A DNA stretch of 64,000 nucleotides from Odiellus spinosus (GCA_963920705.1 OY987227.1:5071143-5135142), one strand, 5' to 3'; shown: positions 44,957-58,384, counted from the stretch's first letter. Numbers and translations: made by a program. The notes: generated by a model from the sequence alone, not told the origin.

Positions 44957-46247
44957 ACCTCCCCGACTGAACTTTAGTTCAGGGGGAGGTGTTACACTGG
45001 TCGTGTCTGTGTGTCTGTCTGTGTGTGTAAGCGGATATCCTGTGTAAACGGAAGTCACGTGACCTAGCTCGTGGAGCCAAAAGTCTAGAGACGTAATCAT
45101 ACCAGCTTATCGTTCAATTCCGGGGAATTACCTCCTTTAAGCGTGGCTGCCACATTGAGTTTCAAGTGTCGTGCAAAGACATACAACAGGACGTCTCCCA
45201 TTGCACATCATCGCATTCCACCATCCACTTTACGGTCGAACCTCGATGCTGCACAGCCGAAGGCGATTACAAGCAATGGGCCGTCTCCCACTGTCATAAT
45301 CACCTCCGACCATCCCCGCACCAAGGTCCAACCTCCAGTTTCCGATCTCAGCGTTCCATACTAGCGAGGCGTCCCCCACTAGTACAGTTCACATCAACCT
45401 TCCACTGACTCCAAACATCGCCCCACCAATGGGTAAATTGCGTCGCCAAGCGCCTAGAGATCAAGAATCAGCAAGACATTGAAAGTGGGGGGTTTTCCCC
45501 CTAACTTCATGGCCATCACGCACGGTTACTTCGATTAATATAGCCCTTCGAAAGGTTTATATAGTATCTTTTTGGAACGTATGCAAATTAGCCTCATGGG
45601 GTGATTTTGTTTGATATTGTTTAGGGAAATGAAACGCAATATTAATTTATATTATAATTAAAAATATTAAAATGGTTCATCTTAATCTAATTAATTAGAA
45701 AGTCGAAAAATTAATTTAAAATTCGAGATAGTTTAGAAGTTATTTGAGAATTTATGCAAAAATTTAAAGAAATTTGACCGATTAATGGCAGTTTTAGTTG
45801 GCAGCATGCGCCTAAGCTATTTTACATATATATCATTTACTCGAAAAAGCAAAGGTATAACGGGCAGTATAGGCTTATCTCTGGTGCAAACTTGGGGTGG
45901 ATTGAAGAACTTAAATAAAGGTGCGTTTACACGGGTATGGAAGATTGAAACAACATAATTTAGATAAGAGATAAGACAATAATAACTTCGATTATACTCG
46001 GTGAATTTTTAACCAGTTCAAGGGGAATTGGTGTATAAGATTTGAAGCTGAGGCGGATTTATGCATAATGTTAAACCACTTAAGAAAAATGATAGTCGTG
46101 AAAACTCTCCTCGAACAGAAGTAGAGTAGGTTTCCAGTGTATTTGTGACACGTGTATAATCGAGTTCGCCAGCACGCGAGTATGTGTAGACCACTAAATT
46201 TGAAGTCGGAAACCTCTTTACGCATGGAAAATATCAATGTGATTTTT
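44957..46247. mobile_element. Element H copy 3a, left part only
   Basis: The first 1291 bp of the element, ending inside the T-run (GATTTTTTTT in complete copies) where the next copy begins. The rest of this copy is absent. The microsatellite is short. Confidence 0.85.
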
Positions 46248-49200
46248 ACCTCCCCGACTGAACTTTAGTTCAGGGGGAGGTGTTACACTGGTCGTGTCTG
46301 TGTGTCTGTCTGTCTGTGTGTCTGTCTGTGTGTGTAAGCGGATATCCTGTGTAAACGGAAGTCACGTGACCTAGCTCGTGGAGCCAAAAGTCTAGAGACG
46401 TAATCATACCAGCTTATCGTTCAATTCCGGGGAATTACCTCCTTTAAGCGTGGCTGCCACATTGAGTTTCAAGTGTCGTGCAAAGACATACAACAGGACG
46501 TCTCCCATTGCACATCATCGCATTCCACCATCCACTTTACGGTCGAACCTTGATGCTGAACAGCCGAAGGCGATTATAAGCAATGGGACGTCTCCCACTG
46601 TCATAATCACCTCCGACCATCCCCGCACCAAGGTCCAACCTCCAGTTTCCGATCTCAGCGTTCCATACTAGCGAGGCGTCCCCCACTAGTACAGTTCACA
46701 TCAACCTTCCACTGACTCCAAACATCGCCCCACCAATGGGTAAATTGCGTCGCCAAGCGCCTAGAGATCAAGAATCAGCAAGACATTGAAAGGGGGGGGT
46801 TTTCCCCCTAACTTCATGGCCATCACGCACGGTTACTTCGATTAATATAGCCCTTCGAAAGGTTTATATAGTATCTTTTTGGAACGAATGCAAATTAGCC
46901 TCATGGGGTGATTTTGTTTGATATTGTTTAGGGAAATGAAACGCAATATTAATTTATATTATTATTAAAAATATTAAAATGGTTCATCTTAATCTAATTA
47001 ATTAGAAAGTCGAAAAACTAATTTAAAATTCGAGATAGTTTAGAAGTTATTTGAGAATTTATGCAAAAATTTAAAGAAATTTGACCGATTAATGGCAGTT
47101 TTAGTTGGCAGCATGCGCCTAAGCTATTTTCCATATATATCATTTACTCGAAAAAGCAAAGGTATAACGGGCAGTATAGGCTTATCTCTGGTGCAAACTT
47201 GGGGTGGATTGAAGAACTTAAATAAAGGTGCGTTTACACGGGTATGGAAGATTGAAACAACATAATTTAGATAAGAGATAAGACAATAATAACTTCGATT
47301 ATACTCGGTGAATTTTTAACCAGTTCAAGGGGAATTGGTGTATAAGATTTGAAGCTGAGGCGGATTTATGCATAATGTTAAACCACTTAAGAAAAATGAT
47401 AGTCGTGAAAACTCTCCTCGAACAGAAGTAGAGTAGGTTTCCAGTGTATTTGTGACACGTGTAAAATCGAGTTCGCCAGCACGCGAGTATGTGTAGACCA
47501 CTAAATTTGAAGTCGGAAACCTCTTTACGCATGGAAAATATCAATGTGATTTTTTTTGATATTCTTGGGAGAATCAGCTTCATGTATGGGGAAATATCGT
47601 AATCTTCTGGCAAACTTGCAAACAGTGGCGTATTTGGTTTTAATTACTGGCACGGATTTTCAAATTAATTTTTTTATAATTTTCGCGCGTTTCGCAAATT
47701 TATTTCGTGCGAAATTGTGTACATGCGCAGAGCGAACCAGGTTAACGCGGATACACACAGACCTGTTTTTACGCGTTTCACGCTCGTGAACTCATAGAAG
47801 TACCATTAGCACGCGCGAGCGAGGTGCAAACCACTCTAGAAAAATTTTGTACACCTGATTCCAGATTCATTTGATTGTCAGTGATTCCGAATCAATTCGC
47901 GTGATTCCGAATTGATTCGTGATTCGCGTGATTCCGAATCGATTCGCGTGATTCCGAATCGATTCGCGTGATTCCGTATCGATTCGCGTGATTCCGTATC
48001 GATTCTCGTGATTCCGAATCGATTCGCGTGATTCCGAATCGATTCGCGTGATTCCGAATCGATTCGCGTGATTCCGTATCGATTCGCGTGATTCCGAATC
48101 GATTCGCGTGATTCCGTATCGATTCTCCTGATTCCGAATCGATTCGCGTGATTCCATTTAGTTTGTACACCTGATTCCAAGAGTGGTTTGCCCATTGCCC
48201 CTCGCGCGTGACCGTGAAAAGCGTGAAAATAGGTCTGTGTGAATCCGGCTTTAGTCATGCCACAATTAACAATTGACGAACTTTCTTAAACCGGATTGAC
48301 ATTGAAATTTCTCGTGTTTTAATAGTCATGTATGATATGGTTGACCCAAGAGTGAAATGTAGACAGAGTGAGGAAAAGAATCACGTGATTGGATCTCGTG
48401 ATGACTGCTAGTTTTAGTTTCACACTTTTTCATACATGAATTTAATGTTAATCCCAATTAAGTATAATAGAACCAGGCTTTTAATGCCTACTGTCGTGTA
48501 TTTCCGGTAACATTTTAGCTAGTGTGGAGTCACGTAAAATGACGTTTGTTTCACAACTTGGTATATTTTTACTCAGGCCTGCCCTGTCAGAAAAAAAATA
48601 TATAAAAAATTTATGGTAGGGCCAAAAGAGAAACATCTATTCTTTACTCACAGCATTATCACCAAAAAACGTGTTTTTAGACGTAGGCTTATAAGGTATT
48701 TGTAGGTCGTGTAGCACCAAAAAGCGAAATTGTACGTCACAGTTCGTAGTTTAGCGTCTTATGCGGAAAGCTTATTCGTTAATTGTTTATTGAATATGTT
48801 TATTTACGGTTATATGACGATACCGAGGTCATAACTTGATTTTGATCAAATATTTTGCCTAATGACGTTACTTGGTCTACAAATACTCTAGTTTTCTTAA
48901 CGCCGATATGATTTTACTGAGGGACCTTGACCTTGCTTATCTAAATTTTAATTTATTGAACGTAAAATCGTTTCATTTCTTTTGAAATCTTCGACGAAGT
49001 TTGTTCTCTAGAGATTTGACTCGTTGAAATTTTAAATTAAGTTTCATTCGTTTGAATACAATTTATTGGTAAGGAAGTAATTTTGAATTTGAATCATTTA
49101 TTTGATGCGTTTATTATTTGTTTGGACATTTTTGGTATATTTTCATTGACCTTAACTCTAATTTTTATTACTGAGTTGTGACTGAAATATTAGTTTGGAA

Positions 49201-50153
49201 ATCAAAAGGTTTTTTTTTTCTGACTCATTTTTCTCTGTAGTAATTTTTTGTTTTCGTAAAAGAGTTATTAATGCCTACTGTCGTTTATTTTCGGTGATGT
49301 TTTAGCTAGTGTGTAGTCACGTAAAATAACGTTTGTTTCACAACTTGTGTTGTATACTGAAGCCATGTATAGGTTCAATTTGATATAACATTTTGCCTTT
49401 TCACGTTACTTGGTCTACAAATACTCTACAACCGTCAAAATTCTGATATGGTTTTAAAAGAAGAACCTTGACCTTGTGTATTTAATCTCATATCGAGATT
49501 AAATGTTTTTCGAATCTAATTTTAATTGGTTTATCAATATGTTATTTGTATAGATATTTTTTTTAAGATTTTATATTTTTTAGATTAAAATAAATTTATT
49601 ATTCCAGAAGATTTTGTAGAATCTAGTTCTCAGGATTACCGGTGTTGAAAATTTATTTTGCTAATGTTATCTTGATGTCTGTGTTTTCTGCCCGCTATTT
49701 GGTAGTGGTAAGATTAATATTTTTAATTTTAATTAATTGACTTATTTGGCGTTTATTTGATAATTTGCTTTACTTAAATTGTTCGTGTAAGGGCTATTTT
49801 ACATATTACCAAAGATTGCTAATTTCAGTTGTCTTAATTCTGATTTTTTTGTTTTAATACTGAATTATGGACTGGATTATTTATCTTGAAATCTATGTGG
49901 TTATATCTTATTTATTTTCCTTTTTTTCTCTAGTTAGGTTTGGTTTTAAGTAGAGAATTATTTAGGGTTGTGTTGGTATACTGAAGAAATGCATATAGGT
50001 TCAATGTGATATAATATTTTGCCTATTTCGCTGTTTCTTCTACTCATCCAATACTCTACATTTCTTTTCATCTTTTATTTTAGGTAGGGTTAGGTTAGGT
50101 TAGATTACCTTAACGTCGGGGTCGGGGAGGTTATATTTTGGTTTCCCAACTTG
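46248..50153. mobile_element. Element H copy 3b, complete
   Basis: 3906 bp from hairpin to right end, starting in the T-run of copy 3a. Minisatellite at 47882-48156 (about 14 units). After its right end comes tRNA spacer, not the remainder of copy 3a. A nested insertion followed by recombination between inner and outer copies would give this. Confidence 0.85.
47882..48156. repeat. 20-bp minisatellite, about 14 units
   Basis: Same unit as at 19353; the left edge lost one variant unit. Confidence 0.9.
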
Positions 50154-50372
50154 TTTTCAATATACCGTAGTTGAATTCATAAGATAATTATATCAAAATG
50201 TGATACACGCTCGAGCCAACCAGGATTCGAACCTGGAATCTTCTTCTCCGTAGGCAGACGCGTTATCCATTGCGCCATTGCCCCGTGATCACTATAGGCT
50301 CGTTTTCGAAAAAATTTTCAATATACCTTTGTTGAATTCAGATGATAATTATATCAAAATGTGATACACGTT

Positions 50373-50445
50373 CGAGCCAACCAGGATTCGTACCTGGAAT
50401 CTTCTGCTCAGTAGGCAGACGCGTTATCCATTGCGCCATTGGCCC
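50373..50445 (-). pseudogene. tRNA-Arg body with ACT anticodon
   Basis: ACT and A55, acceptor paired. Confidence 0.67.
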
Positions 50446-50533
50446 GTGATCACTACAGGCTCGTTGTCGAAATAATTTTCAATATACCGTAGTTGAATTC
50501 ATAAGATAATTATTTCAAAATGTGATACACGCT

Positions 50534-50606
50534 CGAGCCAACCAGGATTCGAACCTGGAATCTTCTGCTCCGTAGGCAGACGCGTTATCCATTGCGCCAT
50601 TGGTCC
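50534..50606 (-). tRNA. tRNA-Arg-ACG: tRNA-Arg(ACG), A3-C70 mismatch
   Basis: A3 class. Confidence 0.65.
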
Positions 50607-50694
50607 CTGATCACTACACGCTCGTTTTCGAAATAATTTCCAATATGCCGTTGTTAAATTCAGAAGATAATTATTTCAAAATGTGATACACGCT

Positions 50695-50767
50695 CGAGCC
50701 AACCAGGATTCGAACCTGGAATCTTCTGCTCCGTAGGCAGACGCGTTATCCATTGCGCCATTGGCCC
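50695..50767 (-). tRNA. tRNA-Arg-ACG: tRNA-Arg(ACG), intact
   Basis: Only intact copy in array 5. Confidence 0.92.
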
Positions 50768-51475
50768 CTGATCACTACAGGCTCGTTTTCGAAATAATTT
50801 TCAATATACCGTAGCTGAATTCAGATGATAATTATATCAAAATGTGACACACGCTCGAGCCAACCAGGATTCGAACCTGGAATCTTCTGCTCCGTAGGCA
50901 GACGCGTTATCGATTGCGCCATTGGCACCTGATCACATAGGCTCGTTTTCGAAATAATTTTCAATATACCGTAGTTGAATCACTATAGACTCGTTTTCGA
51001 AATAATTTCCAATATGCCTTAGTTAAATTCAGAAGAAAATTTTTTCAAAATGTGATACACGCTCGAGCCAACCAGGATTCGAACCTGGAATCTTCTGCTC
51101 CGTAGGCAGACGCGTTATCCATTGCGCCATTGTCCCCTGATCACTACAGGCTCGTTTTCGAAATAATTTTCAATATACCGTAGTTGAATTCAGATGATAA
51201 TTATATCAAAATGTGACACACGCTCGAGCCAACCCGGATTCGAACCTGGAATCTTCTGCTCCGTAGGCAGACGCGTTATCCATTGCGCCATTGGAACCTG
51301 ATCACTACAGGCTCGTTTTCGAAATAATTTTCAATACACCGTAGCTGAATTCAGATGATAATTATATCAAAATGTGATACACGCTCGAGCCAACCAGGAT
51401 TCGAACCTGGAATCTTCTGCTCCGTAAGGCAGACGCAATGGCCCTGATTACTACAGGCTCGTTTTCGAAATAATT

Positions 51476-54400
51476 ACCTCCCCGACTGAACTTTAGTTCA
51501 GGGGGAGGTGTTACACTGATCGTGTCTGTGTGTCTGTCTGTGTAAGCGGATATCCTGTGTAAACGGAAGTCACGTGACCTAGCTCGTGGAGCCAAAAGTC
51601 TAGAGACGTAATCATACCAGCTTATCGTTCAATTCCGGGGAATTACCTCCTTTAAGCGTGGCTGCCACATTGAGTTTCAAGTGTCGTGCAAAGACATACA
51701 ACAGGACGTCTCCCATTGCACATCATCGCATTCCACCATCCACTTTACGGTCGAACCTCGATGCTGAACAGCCGAAGGCGATTACAAGCAATGGGACGTC
51801 TCCCACTGTCATAATCACCTCCGACCATCCCCGCACCAAGGTCCAACCTCCAGTTTTCGATCTCAGCGTTCCATACTAGCGAGGCGTCCCCCACTAGTAC
51901 AGTTCACATCAACCTTCCACTGACTCCAAACATCGCCCCACCAATGGGTAAATTGCGTCGCCAAGCGCCTAGAGATCAAGAATCAGCAAGACATTGAAAG
52001 GGGGGGGGTTTTCCCCCTAACTTCATGGCCATCACGCACGGTTACTTCGATTAATATAGCCCTTCGAAAGGTTTATATAGTATCTTTTTGGAACGTATGC
52101 AAATTAGCCTCATGGGGTGATTTTGTTTGATATTGTTTAGGGAAATGAAACGCAATATTAATTTATATTATAATTAAAAATATTAAAATGGTTCATCTTA
52201 ATCTAATTAATTAGAAAGTCGAAAAATTAATTTAAAATTCGAGATAGTTTAGAAGTTATTTGAGAATTTATGCAAAAATTTAAAGAAATTTGACCGATTA
52301 ATGGCAGTTTTAGTTGGCAGCATGCGCCTAAGCTATTTTCCATATATATCATTTACTCGAAAAAGCAAAGGTATAACGGGCAGTATAGGCTTATCTCTGG
52401 TGCAAACTTGGGATGGATTGAAGAACTTAAATAAAGGTGCGTTTACACGGGTATGGAAGATTGAAACAACATAATTTAGATAAGAGATAAGACAATAATA
52501 ACTTCGATTATACTCGGTGAATTTTTAACCAGTTCAAGGGGAATTGGTGTATAAGATTTGAAGCTGAGGCGGATTTATGCATAATGTTAAACCACTTAAG
52601 AAAAATGATAGTCGTGAAAACTCTCCTCGAACAGAAGTAGAGTAGGTTTCCAGTGTATTTGTGACACGTGTAAAATCGAGTTCGCCAGCACGCGAGTATG
52701 TGTAGACCACTAAATTTGAAGTCGGAAACCTCTTTACGCATGGAAAATATCAATGTGATTTTTTTTGATATTCTTGGGAGAATCAGCTTCATGTATGGGG
52801 AAATATCGTAATCTTCTGGCAAACTTGCAAACAGTGGCGTATTTGGTTTTAATTACTGGCACGGATTTTCAAATTAATTTTTTTATAATTTTCGCGCGTT
52901 TCGCAAATGTATTTCGTGCGAAATTGTGTACATGCGCAGAGCGAACCAGGTTAACGCGGATACACACAGACCTGTTTTTACGCGTTTCACGCTCGTGAAC
53001 TCATAGAAGTACCATTAGCACGCGCGAGCGAGGTGCAAACCACTCTAGAAAAATTTTGTACACCTGATTCCAGATTCATTTGATTGTCAGTGATTCCGAA
53101 TCAATTCGCGTGATTCCGAATTGATTCGTGATTCTCGTGATTCCGAATCGATTCGCGTGATTCCGAATCGATTCGCGTGATTCCGTATCGATTCGCGTGA
53201 TTCCGTATCGATTCTCGTGATTCCGAATCGATTCGCGTGATTCCGAATCGATTCGCGTGATTCCGTATCGATTCGCGTGATTCCGAATCGATTCGCGTGA
53301 TTCCGAATCGATTCGCGTGATTCCGAATCGATTCGCGTGATTCCGTATCGATTCTCCTGATTCCGAATCGATTCGCGTGATTCCATTTAGTTTGTACACC
53401 TGATTCCAAGAGTGGTTTGCCCATTGCCCCTCGCGCGTGACCGTGAAAAGCGTGAAAATAGGTCTGTGTGAATCCGGCTTTAGTCATGCCACAATTAACA
53501 ATTGACGAACTTTCTTAAACCGGATTGACATTGAAATTTCTCGTGTTTTAATAGTCATGTATGATATGGTTGACCCAAGAGTGAAATGTAGACAGAGTGA
53601 GGAAAAGAATCACGTGATTGGATCTCGTGATGACTGCTAGTTTTAGTTTCACACTTTTTCATACATGAATTTAATGTTAATCCCAATTAAGTATAATAGA
53701 ACCAGGCTTTTAATGCCTACTGTCGTGTATTTCCGGTAACATTTTAGCTAGTGTGGAGTCACGTAAAATGACGTTTGTTTCACAACTTGGTATATTTTTA
53801 CTCAGGCCTGCCCTGTCAGAAAAAAAAAATATAAAAAATTTATGGTAGGGCCAAAAGAGAAACATCTATTCTTTACTCACAGCATTATCACCAAAAAACG
53901 TGTTTTTAAACGTAGGCTTATAAGGTATCTGTAGGTCGTGTAGCACCAAAAAGCGAAATTGTACGTCACAGTTCGTAGTTTAGCGTGTTATGCGGAAAGC
54001 TTATTCGTTAATTGTTTATTGAATATGTTTATTAATGCCTACTGTCGTTTATTTTCGGTGACGTTTTAGCTAGTGTGTAGTCACGTAAAATAACGTTTGT
54101 TTCACAACTTGTGTTGTATACTGAAGCCATGTATAGGTTCAATGTGATATAACATTTTGCCTTTTCACGTTACTTGGTCTACAAATACTCTACAACCGTC
54201 AAAATTCTGATATGGTTTTAAAAGAAGAACCTTGACCTTGTGTATTTAATCTCATATCGAGATTAAATGTTTTTCGCATCTAATTTTAATTGGTTTATCA
54301 ATATGTTATTTGTATATATATTTTTTTAAGATTTTATATTTTTTAGATTAAAATAAATTTATTATTCCAGAAGATTTTGTAGAATCTAGTTCTCAGGATT

Positions 54401-55174
54401 ACCGGTGTTGAAAATTTATTTTGCTAATGTTATCTTGATGTCTGTGTTTTCTGCCCGTTATTTGGTAGTGGTAAGATTAATATTTTTAATTTTAATTAAT
54501 TGACTTATTTGGCGTTTGTTTGATAATTTGCTTTACTTAAATTGTTCGTGTAAGGGCTATTTTACATATTACCAAAGATTGCTAATTTCAGTTGTCTTAA
54601 TTCTGATTTTTTTGTTTTAATACTGAATTATGGACTGGATTATTTATCTTGAAATCTATGTGGTTATATCTTATTTATTTTCCTTTTTTTTCTAGTTAGG
54701 TTTGGTTTTAAGTAGAGAATTATTTAGGGTTGTGTTGGTATACTGAAGAAATGCATATAGGTTCAATGTGATATAATATTTTGCCTATTGGCGTTACTTG
54801 GTCTGCAAATACTCTAGAGCCTTCAAAATTATTATATGGTTTTAAAAGAAGAACCTTGACCTTGCTTATTTTACTCGATACGCATTTATATTAAAATTAA
54901 TTCATTATTCAGCAAAAAAAATTCTGACTCTGGTTCTCAAAATTTTATTTTGAATTAAGTTTGATTCTTTTGCATTCAAATTTATCTTGATAAGAAGTAT
55001 ATTTTTGACCTGAATTATTGGTTTAATATATTTAGTGTTTAATTGAGATATTATTTTTTTTTGCTTTCAATCTTCGTCTTCCACAAATGCCATACATTTT
55101 AATATTTTAGGTAAGGTTAGGTTAGTTAACATCACGTGGTTGTCGGGGAGGTATTATTTTGGTTTCCCAACTTG
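51476..55174. mobile_element. Element H copy 4, rearranged
   Basis: 3699 bp. Relative to copies 1-3 it lacks about 464 bp, joined at about 54030 through TTATT microhomology, and has extra sequence at 54786-55080 that continues the third direct-repeat module, including another ACCTTGACCTTG. The right end keeps GTCGGGGAGGT and CCCAACTTG but the TTAGG-like tract is shorter. The microsatellite is the shortest of all copies. Confidence 0.82.
53091..53385. repeat. 20-bp minisatellite, about 15 units
   Basis: Same unit as at 19353, with its own order of GAATC and GTATC variants. Confidence 0.9.
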
Positions 55175-55232
55175 TTTTCAATATACCGTAGTTGAATTCA
55201 TAAGATAATTATATCAAAATGTGATACACGCT

Positions 55233-55305
55233 CGAGCCAACCAGGATTCGAACCTGGAATCTTCTGCTCCGTAGGCAGACGCGTTATCCATTGCGCCATT
55301 GGCCC
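55233..55305 (-). tRNA. tRNA-Arg-ACG: tRNA-Arg(ACG), intact
   Basis: First unit after element H copy 4. Confidence 0.92.
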
Positions 55306-55699
55306 CTGATCACTACAGGCTCGTTTTCGAAATAATTTTCAATACACCGTAGCTGAATTCAGATGATAATTATATCAAAATGTGATACACGCTCGAGCCA
55401 ACCAGGATTCGAACCTGGAATCTTCTGCTCCGTAGGCAGACGCAATGGCCCTGATTACTACAGGCTCGTTTTCGAAATAATTTTCAATATACCGTAGTTG
55501 AATTCATAAGATAATTATATCAAAATGTGATACACGCTCGAGCCAACCAGGATTCGAACCTGGAATCTTCTTCTCCGTAGGCAGACGCGTTATCCATTGC
55601 GCCATTGCCCCGTGATCACTATAGGCTCGTTTTCGAAAAAATTTTCAATATACCTTTGTTGAATTCAGATGATAATTATATCAAAATGTGATACACGTT

Positions 55700-55772
55700 C
55701 GAGCCAACCAGGATTCGTACCTGGAATCTTCTGCTCAGTAGGCAGACGCGTTATCCATTGCGCCATTGGCCC
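55700..55772 (-). pseudogene. tRNA-Arg body with ACT anticodon
   Basis: ACT and A55, acceptor paired. Confidence 0.67.
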
Positions 55773-56069
55773 GTGATCACTACAGGCTCGTTGTCGAAAT
55801 AATTTTCAATATACCGTAGTTGAATCATTATTGACTCGTTTTCGAAATAATTTTCAATATACCGTAGTTGAATTCATAAGATAATTATTTCAAAATGTGA
55901 TACACGCTCGAGCCAACCAGGATTCGAACCTGGAATCTTCTGCTCCGTAGCCGGACGCGTTATCCATTGCGCCATTGGTCCCTGATCACTACACGCTCGT
56001 TTTCGAAATAATTTCCAATATGCCGTTGTTAAATTCAGAAGATAATTATTTTAAAATGTGATACAGGCT

Positions 56070-56142
56070 CGAGCCAACCAGGATTCGAACCTGGAATCTT
56101 CTGCTCCGTAGGCAGACGCGTTATCCATTGCGCCATTGGCCC
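56070..56142 (-). tRNA. tRNA-Arg-ACG: tRNA-Arg(ACG), intact
   Basis: Matches the reference copy. Confidence 0.92.
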
Positions 56143-56440
56143 GTGATCACTACAGGCTCGTTGTCGAAATAATTTTCAATATACCGTAGTTGAATCATTA
56201 TAGACTCGTTTTCGAAATAATTTTCAATATACCGTAGTTGAATTCATAAGATAATTATTTCAAAATGTGATACACGCTCGAGCCAACCATTGCGCCATTG
56301 GCCCGTGATCACTACAGGCTCGTTGTCGAAATAATTTTCATTATACCGTAGTTGAATCACTATAGACTCGTTTTCGAAATAATTTCCAATATGCCGTAGT
56401 TAAATTCAGAAGAAAATTATTTCAAAATGTGTTACACGCT

Positions 56441-56513
56441 CGAGCCAACCAGGATTCGAACCTGGAATCTTCTGCTCCGTAGGCAGACGCGTTATCCATT
56501 GCGCCATTGGCCC
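56441..56513 (-). tRNA. tRNA-Arg-ACG: tRNA-Arg(ACG), intact
   Basis: Matches the reference copy; the 3' flank reads GTAACAC. Confidence 0.92.
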
Positions 56514-56746
56514 CTGATCACTACAGGCTCGTTTTCGAAATAATTTTCAATACACCGTAGCTGAATTCAGATGATAATTATATCAAAATGTGATACACGC
56601 TCGAGCCAACCAGGATTCGAACCTGGAATCTTCTGCTCCGTAGGCAGACGCAATGGCCCTGATTACAACAGGCTCGTTTTCGAAATAATTTTCAATATAC
56701 CGTAGTTGAATTCATAAGATAATTATATCAAAATGTGATACACGCT

Positions 56747-56819
56747 CGAGCCAACCAGGATTCGTACCTGGAATCTTCTGCTCTGTAGGCAGACGCGTTA
56801 TCCATTGCGCCATTGCCCC
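56747..56819 (-). pseudogene. tRNA-Arg body with ACA anticodon
   Basis: The loop reads CTACAGA, giving ACA, complementary to the cysteine codon UGU. A55 and G4-G69 link it to the ACT class; the only such copy seen. Confidence 0.62.
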
Positions 56820-57466
56820 CTGATCACTACAGGCTCGTTTTCGAAATAATTTTCAATATACCGTAGTTGAATCATTGTAGACTCGTTTTCGAAATAATTT
56901 TCAATATACCGTAGTTGAATTCATAAGATAATTATTTCAAAATGTGATACACGCTCGAGCCAATCTTCGAACCTGGAATCTTCTGCTCCGTAGGCAGACG
57001 CGTTATCCATTGCGCCATTGGCCCGTGATCACTACAGGCTCGTTGTCGAAATAATTTTCAATATACCGTAGTTGAATCACTATAGACTCGTTTTCGAAAT
57101 AATTTCCAATATGCCGTAGTTAAATTCAGAAGAAAATTATATCAAAATGTGATACACGCTCGAGCCAACCAGGATTCGAACCTGGAATCTTCTGCTCCGT
57201 AGGCAGACGCAATGGCCCTGATTACTACAGGCTCGTTTTCGAAATAATTTTCAATATACCGTAGTTGAATTCATAAGATAATTATATCAAAATGTGATAC
57301 ACGCTCGAGCCAACCAGGATTCGAACCTGGAATCTTCTTCTCCGTAGGCAGACGCGTTATCCATTGCGCCATTGCCCCGTGATCACTATAGGCTCGTTTT
57401 CGAAATAATTTTCAATATACCTTAGTTGAATTCAGATGATAATTATATCAAAATGTGATACACGTT

Positions 57467-57539
57467 CGGGCCAACCAGGATTCGTACCTGGAATCTTCTG
57501 CTCAGTAGGCAGACGCGTTATCCATTGCGCCATTGCCCC
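57467..57539 (-). pseudogene. tRNA-Arg body with ACT anticodon
   Basis: ACT, A55 and an extra acceptor change (CGGGCC on the plus strand). Confidence 0.7.
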
Positions 57540-58150
57540 CTGATCACTACAGGCTCGTTTTCGAAATAATTTTCAATATACCTTAGTTGAATTCAGATGA
57601 TAATTATATCAAAATGTGATACACGCTCGAGCCAACCAGGATTCGAACCTGGAATCTTCTGCTCCGTAGGCTGACGCGTTATCCTTTGCGCCATTGGCCC
57701 GTGATCACTACAGGCTCGTTGTCGAAATAATTTTCAATATACCGTAGTTGAATCATTATAGACTCGTTTTCGAAATAATTTTCAATATACCGTAGTTGAA
57801 TTCATAAGATAATTATTTCAAAATGTGATACACGCTCGAGCCAACCAGGATTCGAACCTGGAATCTTCTGCTCCGTAGGCAGACGCGTTATCCATTGGTC
57901 CCTGATCACTACACGCTCGTTTTCGAAATAATTTCCAATATGCCGTTGTTAAATTCAGTAGATAATTATTTTAAAATGTGATACAGGCCCGAGCCAACCA
58001 GGATTCGAACCTGGAATCTTCTGCTCCGTAGGCAGACGCGTTATCCATTGCGCCATTGCCCCGTGAGCACTATAGGCTCGTTTTCGAAATAATTTTCAAT
58101 ATACCTTAGTTGAATTCAGATGATAATTATATCAAAATGTGATACACGTT

Positions 58151-58223
58151 CGAGCCAACCAGGATTCGTACCTGGAATCTTCTGCTCAGTAGGCAGACGC
58201 GTTATCCATTGCGCCATTGCCCC
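58151..58223 (-). pseudogene. tRNA-Arg body with ACT anticodon
   Basis: ACT, A55 and G4-G69. Confidence 0.72.
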
Positions 58224-58311
58224 CTGATCACTACAGGCTCGTTTTCGAAATAATTTCCAATATGCCGTAGTTAAATTCAGAAGAAAATTATTTCAAAATG
58301 TGATACACGCT

Positions 58312-58384
58312 CGAGCCAACCAGGATTCGAACCTGGAATCTTCTGCTCCGTAGGCAGACGCGTTATCCATTGCGCCATTGGCCC
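58312..58384 (-). tRNA. tRNA-Arg-ACG: tRNA-Arg(ACG), intact
   Basis: Matches the reference copy. Confidence 0.92.

Larger units (their letters stand above)
50154..51475 (-). repeat. tRNA-Arg satellite array 5 (8 units)
   Basis: Degenerate copies: G30/A40 at 50212; C18 at 50856; A4 at 51064; acceptor and T-stem changes at 51225; D-arm deletion with one-base insertion at 51386. Confidence 0.95.
44140..52800. repeat. 6519-bp duplication joining arrays 4 and 5 with their elements
   Basis: Units 44176, 44545, 44706 and 44867 recur 6519 bp later at 50695, 51064, 51225 and 51386, including the rare one-base insertion in the last unit, and both series run into element H at the same base (44957, 51476). 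The units at 44337 and 50856 differ in class, so some conversion followed. Confidence 0.82.
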
